Positions 5,079-10,146 of a DNA stretch of 10,146 nt are shown piece after piece (position 1 is the first letter of the stretch; every line of letters begins with the position of its first letter). This stretch comes from Propionibacteriaceae bacterium (GTDB lineage: Bacteria > Actinomycetota > Actinomycetes > Propionibacteriales > Propionibacteriaceae): contig JAIRXX010000243.1 of the NCBI GenBank assembly GCA_031268065.1, positions 1-10,146 on the forward strand. Reading direction: 5' to 3'. The translations under genes were made by a program, and so were the position numbers. The notes under the pieces were generated by a model. That model was not told the DNA's origin. It made no database searches and was given only the letters and a program-made list of their open reading frames with translations.

Positions 5079-7174
5079 GCTGTTGCCTTTCTTTGTTCGG
5101 TTGAAAATCGCTTGCTTTGGCGGCGAACCGAGAAGCCGTCGGCGGTGAACGTTCCCCGCTCAACCACAAACCCGGCCCCGCCGCCCAAGAGCCGCGATGA
5201 CCGCGCATGGGCGATGACTTTGCCATCCACGGCCATTGTGAGATCATCGCCAACGCAGGTCAGCATCACCTCCAAGGGGCAGTTCAGCGCGGCTTGGTAA
5301 GGGACTTCTGCGAGAACCAGCCGTTTGCCGTTGAGCTGGTCAATCAGCAGGACCGACCCGTTCGAGAACACAGCGGCGCTGTAGCTCCGATGCCCTCGGG
5401 CGCGGACCACCAGTCCAGCCGTCTTGTGCAGCGACAGCGTGAGCGTCGAACTGGCGCTGTAATCGCGCCAACTGCGACTGCCGATCGTGACGACGCCGCC
5501 GTCGCCGGGGTGGGACACGCAGTAGGTACCCGCGAAATCCGCTTCCCAGTTGCGTGCGGAACTCACCCAAGGGGCCAATGCGGCGGGTTTTGTGTCCCAG
5601 ATCGAGGACAGCAGGATGCCGGACTGTTCAAAATGTTTAGGTGCGCCAGTCCAGTCCACACTTGCCACGGACACAGCGGCGCCTTCACCCACCGGCAGTA
5701 TCTCGATCCCGAGACGGAATGGCACCAGGTTGCCGACTGCTGGAACCTCCCACGACAGCAGCTCGGACGAGTCAACCACAAAGACATCGCTATAGCGGCT
5801 CTCCACCGCCGCATCACCTGCGTATAACGAGTAGAGCCGCACCGCAACAGCGGCATCGGCAGCCAGCAGCGCGGTCACGGTGTCGGTTGGGTAAAGCGTG
5901 GGGCTGGCGAGGGTGGAGAAATTGGCGGCACTGTCAAGCGGGTCAAGGAAAGTCGGGGTGGAGATGGCGACCATGCTCCCGCCGGGCACGTCAATCCTGA
6001 GGCCGCCGCCGACGGTGTTGGAGATACGGGGCCGCGCGAGACTGGGGCGGTGCGGGCAAGCCGAGAAGCCGTGCGTGGCCCCGGGGAAGCTGAAGTCGAA
6101 TCGCGCCGCCAGCTCGACTGGTTCGGCGCCGCGAAGCAAACGCGCGGAATTCACTATGCGGATCGCTTCGCGGGAGGCGTCTGTCACCGCCTCGCCTCCG
6201 TCCGCGCTGACGACGATGGCACGGTCGGCGATCGGTTCCCGCAGCTTGGCCGGGAGTGCGGAAATGCCGAGGCGGACGCCGTTGAGACAGCCCACGGTGC
6301 CGGCATTGCTGTCAGTGTCGAACCCGACTGACGCCGCGACGGCCACCGCCTTGCCAAAGTCGCTGCCCGCCAACTTCAGCGCGGCGAGGACCACGGCGGT
6401 GTTCGACAGGGCATGGCATGGGCCCGGATAGAGCGCGTATCCGTAGTTGGCGTCCACCCAAGCACGGACTTCACGCCAATCGTCGCCTTCGCGGACCTGC
6501 CCGCATACCTGGTCGATTAGCCGGTGCAACCGGGAATCCGCCACGTAACCCCGGCCTGTCGAGATCAGCAGGTCGAGGTCCGCCGAGACGAACGCCTGAG
6601 CACGCATCGCGCCGAAGAACGCCGCCGCGTCCAGGGCAACTCCGTCGTGGCTGACACTCGCCGCCGCCCTGGTCAGCGCGGCAGCGGCGGCGGGATCCCC
6701 TGGATGCATCAAGCCGAAGGCGTCGGAGAAAATCTGGGCGCCGATCTGTTCGGCGAGCACCTGGCCGTTCATAGCGGCAGAGCCGCTGGCGGGCGCATCC
6801 ACGCCGGAACGCAGGTTGAGGTAGGCCGTATGCTCGGTAGAGCGACCGTAGCCGCCCCACCACAAGATGGTCTTGTCCTCGATGATGTAGTTCAGCCAGG
6901 TCTGGCCAACTTCGGCCGGCCCGACCCGCATACCGGCGAAGTCTTCCACAGCCCTGCCGAAGACAAACGTTCCAGAAATGTCATCATCGGCCACGACGAG
7001 GGGCGCTCCCAACATATCGCTGACATATCGGTCCACTAGTCCGAACCGCGCGACGATATCCTCGAACGCCCATCCCTCGACAGGGCGGCCCAGATAGACG
7101 CCGATGAGTTTCCCGACGACTCCCGCATACACTCGCTCCGCATAGGGCGCGTCCAAGGGCATAGGCAGAGTCAT
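5075..7174 (-). CDS. ADP-ribosylglycohydrolase-family protein with large C-terminal extension
   Basis: Predicted hydrolase of 699 aa. Residues about 10-345 match the all-helical ADP-ribosylglycohydrolase (DraG/ARH) fold: GKLIGVYLGRPVEGW (21-35), the first metal site ADDD (62-65), HPGD (157-160), SVSHDG (173-178), and the second metal site GFDTDSNAGTVG (284-295, D286 and D288). The family cleaves N- or O-glycosidic bonds to ADP-ribose using two Mg ions; members of this long form in sugar operons have no assigned substrate that I know of. Residues about 350-699 are extra. They are rich in beta-strand-like sequence, ending in a probable beta-sandwich (about 575-685), possibly carbohydrate-binding. 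No signal peptide is visible, so it should be cytosolic. The ATG at 7174 overlaps the permease stop (ATGA), but AAAGG lies directly against it; Met5 (start 7162) is an alternative with better spacing. The open frame continues upstream to 7822, but that part merely shadows the permease gene. Confidence 0.86.
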   Translation of the reverse strand: MTLPMPLDAPYAERVYAGVVGKLIGVYLGRPVEGWAFEDIVARFGLVDRYVSDMLGAPLVVADDDISGTFVFGRAVEDFAGMRVGPAEVGQTWLNYIIEDKTILWWGGYGRSTEHTAYLNLRSGVDAPASGSAAMNGQVLAEQIGAQIFSDAFGLMHPGDPAAAAALTRAAASVSHDGVALDAAAFFGAMRAQAFVSADLDLLISTGRGYVADSRLHRLIDQVCGQVREGDDWREVRAWVDANYGYALYPGPCHALSNTAVVLAALKLAGSDFGKAVAVAASVGFDTDSNAGTVGCLNGVRLGISALPAKLREPIADRAIVVSADGGEAVTDASREAIRIVNSARLLRGAEPVELAARFDFSFPGATHGFSACPHRPSLARPRISNTVGGGLRIDVPGGSMVAISTPTFLDPLDSAANFSTLASPTLYPTDTVTALLAADAAVAVRLYSLYAGDAAVESRYSDVFVVDSSELLSWEVPAVGNLVPFRLGIEILPVGEGAAVSVASVDWTGAPKHFEQSGILLSSIWDTKPAALAPWVSSARNWEADFAGTYCVSHPGDGGVVTIGSRSWRDYSASSTLTLSLHKTAGLVVRARGHRSYSAAVFSNGSVLLIDQLNGKRLVLAEVPYQAALNCPLEVMLTCVGDDLTMAVDGKVIAHARSSRLLGGGAGFVVERGTFTADGFSVRRQSKRFSTEQRKATA

Positions 7175-7995
7175 CCTTTCACCGCCCCGCTGGCCATCCC
7201 GTCGACCACGTAGCGCTGCAGGGCTATGAAGACGACCAGGACGGGAAGGATCAGGACCAAGGCGCCAGCCATCATTGGCCCGATGTCGGTGCTGAAGGTG
7301 GCATTCATGGTCAGGAATCCGAGCGTGAGGGTCTTCACATCGCGGCCCTGGAGGAAGGTGGAAGAGATGAGGAATTCGTTCCAGGCGTTCAAGCCGACAA
7401 TGACGCCGACGGTGATCAGTCCGGGGCGGACCATTGGAAGCAGCACCCGTGTTATCAGCTGGAAGGCGTTCAGCCCGTCCACCAGCGCGGCTTCTTCGAC
7501 CTCTACGGGCACGTTCAGGAAAAAAGTCCTCATCAGGAAGGTGGCGAACGGCATGTTGATCGCCGCGAGGATGACTCCGACAACAAAAACATTGTCGATG
7601 AGTCCCAGGCCCGCTGCGACGGCGTAGAGCGGGAAGATGAACAACTGGATGGGCACAGTCATTGCCATTGTGAGATAGACCATGATGATGGGCCAGCTCC
7701 GGACCTTCTGCCCGGCCAACACATATCCGGCGAGGGATGAGCAGATCAGCACCACCGCGACCGTGGTCCCGGTGAGGAGGAGGGAATTGACGAAGCCCTC
7801 CGTGAACCGACCGTACTTCCAAGCCGTGACAAAGTTCTCAATAGCGAATTCCCGCGGCAATAAGAACGGGTTGCCGAGGATTTCGGAGTTGCCTTTGAAG
7901 CTGTTCAACAGCACAAGAACAAGCGGCACTAGAGCGGTGACAGCGAAAATGGCCAGCACCAAATGGCCGATGACGTCTCTGAAGTAGTTCCTCAT
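7171..7995 (-). CDS. Carbohydrate ABC transporter permease, MalG-like
   Basis: Inner-membrane subunit of a family-1 sugar importer, 274 aa. About six hydrophobic spans are visible (roughly residues 9-31, 70-95, 103-128, 135-158, 191-212, 241-262). The cytoplasmic EAA loop VEVEEAALVDGLNAFQLI (164-181), continuing to RPGL, docks the ATPase. The C terminus QRYVVDGMASGAVKG (260-274) is characteristic of MalG/UgpE-type permeases. An AAGGAG ribosome site (8005-8010) lies 9 nt upstream. The start overlaps the preceding permease stop by 4 nt (ATGA), and its own stop overlaps the hydrolase start in the same way. It pairs with the upstream permease as a heterodimer. No ATPase gene is seen in the window; such importers often share one encoded elsewhere (MsiK/MalK type). 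Confidence 0.94.
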   Translation of the reverse strand: MRNYFRDVIGHLVLAIFAVTALVPLVLVLLNSFKGNSEILGNPFLLPREFAIENFVTAWKYGRFTEGFVNSLLLTGTTVAVVLICSSLAGYVLAGQKVRSWPIIMVYLTMAMTVPIQLFIFPLYAVAAGLGLIDNVFVVGVILAAINMPFATFLMRTFFLNVPVEVEEAALVDGLNAFQLITRVLLPMVRPGLITVGVIVGLNAWNEFLISSTFLQGRDVKTLTLGFLTMNATFSTDIGPMMAGALVLILPVLVVFIALQRYVVDGMASGAVKG

Positions 7996-8918
7996 TTAAG
8001 AAGGCTCCTTCGACTGATCCAGGTGTAAAGGATGGAAGCGAGCAGGCCGAAGAAGCTCATGATGAGACCCACCGCTGCCGCTTTCCCGAATTGGAACGAG
8101 GAAAAGGCGAAAGCATAGGCGAAAGTTCCCATGACTTCGCTGGAATTCGCCGGGCCTCCCTGGGTGAGGAGGTAGACATAGTCGAAGGCGAGGAAGGAGA
8201 AGATGACTGTCATCACCCCCATCAGCAACAAGGTGGGGCGGATGCTGGGCAGGTAGACATGGACAAACACTTTCCAGCCGCCAGCGCCGTCAACGGTCGC
8301 AGCCTCGACCTGATCGACCGGCGTCTGCCGCATCGCGCCGAGGTACACCACTGTGAGGAATCCCCAGTAGTGCCACATGTCCACAGCGGCGGCGGCGTAA
8401 AGGGAAGTCGGCTGAAGGGCTGTCGGCGGCGTTATGCCGAGGAGGCCAAAGACCCCGCCAACAGGGTTGTAGATGATGGTCTGCCACACCAGCGCGTTGA
8501 CCACCGGCGCCAGCACATACGGCATCAGGAAGATCACTTGGTAGAACGTGCGCATCCTCTTGCAGCGCAACAGCAGCGCCGCCGTGAGCAGGCCGATGAT
8601 CACCGGCAGCGTCAAGAACAGCGCCAGCCACTTGATGTTGTTGGTCAGCGAAGTCGCGAAGACCGGATCGGCAATGATGTCTTGCAGGTTCTTGACGCCG
8701 ACGAATTCGGCCTCAAACCCGATTCCGTTCCAGTCGGTAAAAGCGTAGAGCAGTGTGAAAATGCCGGGGATAACCACGATGAAGATCGAGAGCAGCAACG
8801 CTGGCGAGACAAGCAGGTAATTCGTGAAGGTCCGCTTCCGGAAGTGGTTGCCGTGGCGTGATCTATGTGGCCGCGTCTTCCCTGGGCTGCCGACGTCGGG
8901 CGCAAGGGCAGTAAGCAT
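7992..8918 (-). CDS. Carbohydrate ABC transporter permease, MalF/UgpA-like
   Basis: Inner-membrane permease of 308 aa and partner of the MalG-like subunit. A charged cytoplasmic N terminus (1-31) is followed by about six spans (roughly 35-60, 95-118, 125-148, 172-197, 229-250, 278-300). The EAA loop is VDQVEAATVDGAGGWKVF (201-218), followed by YLPSIRPTL. The family stretch LTQGGPANSSEVMGTFAYAF (251-270) is typical of UgpA-type permeases. I placed the start at the ATG at 8918 because AAAGGA lies 6 nt upstream. A longer open frame from 8996 would translate through the stem-loop in the intergenic region and add 26 residues (Pro/Arg-rich, starting MQGPPRPERW) that do not resemble a permease N terminus. 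The stop overlaps the next permease start (ATGA). Confidence 0.93.
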   Translation of the reverse strand: MLTALAPDVGSPGKTRPHRSRHGNHFRKRTFTNYLLVSPALLLSIFIVVIPGIFTLLYAFTDWNGIGFEAEFVGVKNLQDIIADPVFATSLTNNIKWLALFLTLPVIIGLLTAALLLRCKRMRTFYQVIFLMPYVLAPVVNALVWQTIIYNPVGGVFGLLGITPPTALQPTSLYAAAAVDMWHYWGFLTVVYLGAMRQTPVDQVEAATVDGAGGWKVFVHVYLPSIRPTLLLMGVMTVIFSFLAFDYVYLLTQGGPANSSEVMGTFAYAFAFSSFQFGKAAAVGLIMSFFGLLASILYTWISRRSLLK

Positions 8919-8924
8919 TGGAGA

Positions 8925-8930
8925 TCCTTT
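8925..8930 (-). promoter_or_regulatory. Ribosome binding site that fixes the MalF-like permease start
   Basis: AAAGGA on the minus strand, 6 nt before the ATG at 8918. It is the only good Shine-Dalgarno near the gene. It lies 22 nt downstream of the stem-loop, which leaves the site unpaired in the mRNA. Confidence 0.7.
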
Positions 8931-8952
8931 GTAGGGGCTGGGCACGGGCCTG

Positions 8953-8998
8953 GCTTGCAAGGCCCGCCAGCGCTCTGGTCTTGGCGGGCCTTGCAAGC
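8953..8998 (-). repeat. Perfect 17-bp inverted repeat (stem-loop) between solute-binding protein and permease genes
   Basis: GCTTGCAAGGCCCGCCA (8953-8969) is exactly complementary to TGGCGGGCCTTGCAAGC (8982-8998), with a 12-nt loop (8970-8981). In RNA this gives a very stable GC-rich hairpin beginning 7 nt after the solute-binding-protein stop (9006-9008). No U-run follows on the minus strand. Stem-loops at this position in other sugar ABC operons (for example the REP hairpins between E. coli malE and malF) protect the upstream mRNA and allow more binding protein than permease. The same role, or partial termination, is inferred here. Each arm starts or ends with the palindrome CTTGCAAG. No second copy is seen in the window. 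Confidence 0.9.
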
Positions 8999-9005
8999 TG
9001 TAGGG

Positions 9006-10146
9006 TCAGTTTGCCGGTTCAGGCAAGGGCGGGACGAGTCCTTTGGCCAACTCGTCGTCAAACACTTTCTGGATGTTGGCGAGGAACTGTTCTGCGGTGA
9101 CGTTCCCCAGCCACACCGAATCGATATCCGTGAAGGCCGCAGCTGTGGCTGGCGGGAAGAATGTACCGGCGAAGTAGCCGTAATTCCCCTCGTTTACCCC
9201 GGCGATGGTTTCATGCATCGCGGTGACGAACGGCTTTGCCAGGCCGGAGAAGTCCTCCGCCGCAAGGCTGAAGTCTTTCAACGGGACCGCCCAGTAGCCC
9301 GGCCAGGTCTGATTCATTTCCTTGGCGAAGTTAGCGCTCATCATGTAATCAATGACCATCGCCGCGCCATCCTGCTTGCTTGAGGCGGCATTGATCGACA
9401 GGGATGCCGTGGTCCCGAGGGTGTAGTACGGGCTGGGCAGGTCCGGATTGATCGGAGGGAAGGGCATGAAGCCCAGATCGGCGGTATTTCCCTCTTCGTC
9501 GTTGAAGTAATTCGAGGTGAACTGGAACACCAGGCTTGGCCCGATGAAGAACGGCGACTTCCCTTGGCTCAAGAGCTTCACAGATTGGTCGAAATTGAGG
9601 CTCGGATAGTCTTTCCCGGCCAGATAACCGGCGTTGTAGAAGTCTGCGGAAGCCTGGACCGCTTTGACCAACGCGGGGTCTGTCCACGGGATCGTTCCCT
9701 GGAGCGCGTTGTACACCGCCTTGCCACCCGCGACCTGCGACAAAAATAGCGAAATGTAATTCTGGTTCACCGGTTTCCAGCCCTTGTTCCCCGTAACGGA
9801 TGGGTACAGGCCAGCGGCTGCCGCCTTGTCTAGCACGGCGGTGAACTCGGCATACGTTTTGGGGATGCCAACGCCAAGGGTGTCGAGCACCTTCGTGTTG
9901 TAGAACACGCCGATGTCTTCGATGGAATTGGGAAGCGAATAGAGCTTGCCGCCATAGGTGCCCGACTCATACATTGAGTCGAGGAGGCGGTCTTTCCAGC
10001 CGTACTTCTCGGCATACGGCGTCATATCGGCGAGTTTGCCTTCTGCCGCGTAGGCGGAGGCGAAGGCCGGGCCTGAGCCGTAGACAACATCTGGCCCACG
10101 GTTGGCGCTCAGCGCAACCTGGATGTTCTTGTCGACCGCGTTGTCG
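9006..10146 (-). CDS. ABC transporter extracellular sugar-binding protein, family 1 (N terminus outside window)
   Basis: Solute-binding lipoprotein-type receptor of a sugar ABC importer, expected outside the membrane. About 379 codons are visible; the frame stays open to the right edge, so the signal peptide and lipobox are missing. The first visible residues include the family-1 segment GPDVVYGSGPAF (near base 10085), which corresponds to the usual 'PDV' hinge region. Further marks are GGKLYSLPNSIEDIGVFYNTKVL (split around bases 9890-9960), the ligand-binding-lobe segment GKSPFFIGPS near 9550, and a C-terminal helix ending PLPEPAN. The stop TGA is at 9006-9008. The Met at 10025 is internal and not the start. 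It is the most upstream gene of the locus seen and would set substrate specificity; the ligand cannot be told from sequence. Confidence 0.93.
   Translation of the reverse strand, partial: DNAVDKNIQVALSANRGPDVVYGSGPAFASAYAAEGKLADMTPYAEKYGWKDRLLDSMYESGTYGGKLYSLPNSIEDIGVFYNTKVLDTLGVGIPKTYAEFTAVLDKAAAAGLYPSVTGNKGWKPVNQNYISLFLSQVAGGKAVYNALQGTIPWTDPALVKAVQASADFYNAGYLAGKDYPSLNFDQSVKLLSQGKSPFFIGPSLVFQFTSNYFNDEEGNTADLGFMPFPPINPDLPSPYYTLGTTASLSINAASSKQDGAAMVIDYMMSANFAKEMNQTWPGYWAVPLKDFSLAAEDFSGLAKPFVTAMHETIAGVNEGNYGYFAGTFFPPATAAAFTDIDSVWLGNVTAEQFLANIQKVFDDELAKGLVPPLPEPAN

Noticed and set aside
7175..7822. N-terminal 216-residue extension of the ADP-ribosylglycohydrolase reading frame.
   Set aside because: It lies wholly within the MalG-like permease gene in another frame, is Arg/His/Pro-rich without domain character, and the conserved fold begins only after the Met at 7174.
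8091..8861. Plus-strand open frame (256 aa) opposite the MalF-like permease.
   Set aside because: Its Glu/Asp/His/Arg-rich product is the complement of hydrophobic membrane-span codons; it is a shadow.
8919..8996. Longer start for the MalF-like permease at 8996.
   Set aside because: It would translate through the perfect stem-loop, has no good ribosome site and adds non-permease-like residues; AAAGGA supports the start at 8918.
8953..8998. The stem-loop as an insertion-sequence terminal repeat or a CRISPR repeat.
   Set aside because: The arms are only 12 nt apart with no transposase between them, there is no array of repeats, and no second copy is seen in the window.

Overview
The window comes from a high-GC bacterium, most likely an actinobacterium. 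The evidence is strongly G/C-ending codons through most genes, the core pair cysS-rlmB in tandem, and an RlmB with the long basic N-terminal tail common in that phylum. I cannot name the genus from sequence alone.

Layout. (1) Positions 1-1701, plus strand: the 3' part of cysS (cysteinyl-tRNA synthetase) followed 22 nt later by rlmB (23S rRNA 2'-O-ribose methyltransferase); these are housekeeping genes. (2) Positions 1702-1851: a 150-nt convergent intergenic region with three small hairpins and no gene. (3) Positions 1852-10146, minus strand: eight genes that look like one sugar or glycoside utilisation locus. In transcription order (right to left) these are an ABC solute-binding protein (cut at its N terminus by the window edge), an 87-nt gap holding a perfect 17-bp stem-loop, two ABC permeases (MalF- and MalG-like), a 699-residue ADP-ribosylglycohydrolase-family protein with a large C-terminal extension, a YjbQ/UPF0047 protein, a PfkB-family kinase, a SIS-domain phosphosugar-binding protein, a 153-nt gap, and a GntR/HutC-type repressor with its own likely promoter and operator.

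From the first permease to the SIS gene, every junction is a stop/start overlap or direct abutment (ATGA, ATGA, ATGA, TGATG, TAGATG). These six genes are therefore probably translated as a coupled unit. The order suggests import of a small glycoside, hydrolysis of an (N-)glycosidic bond by the ADP-ribosylglycohydrolase-like enzyme, phosphorylation of the released sugar by the PfkB kinase, and isomerisation or other processing by the SIS protein. The HutC-type regulator would sense a pathway intermediate. The role of the YjbQ protein is not obvious. No glycosidase of a standard sugar pathway, no ABC ATPase and no phosphotransferase component is visible, so the substrate cannot be assigned. This catabolic set is the part of the window most likely to be biochemically undescribed; the cluster-level function is inference, whereas the family assignments rest on visible motifs.
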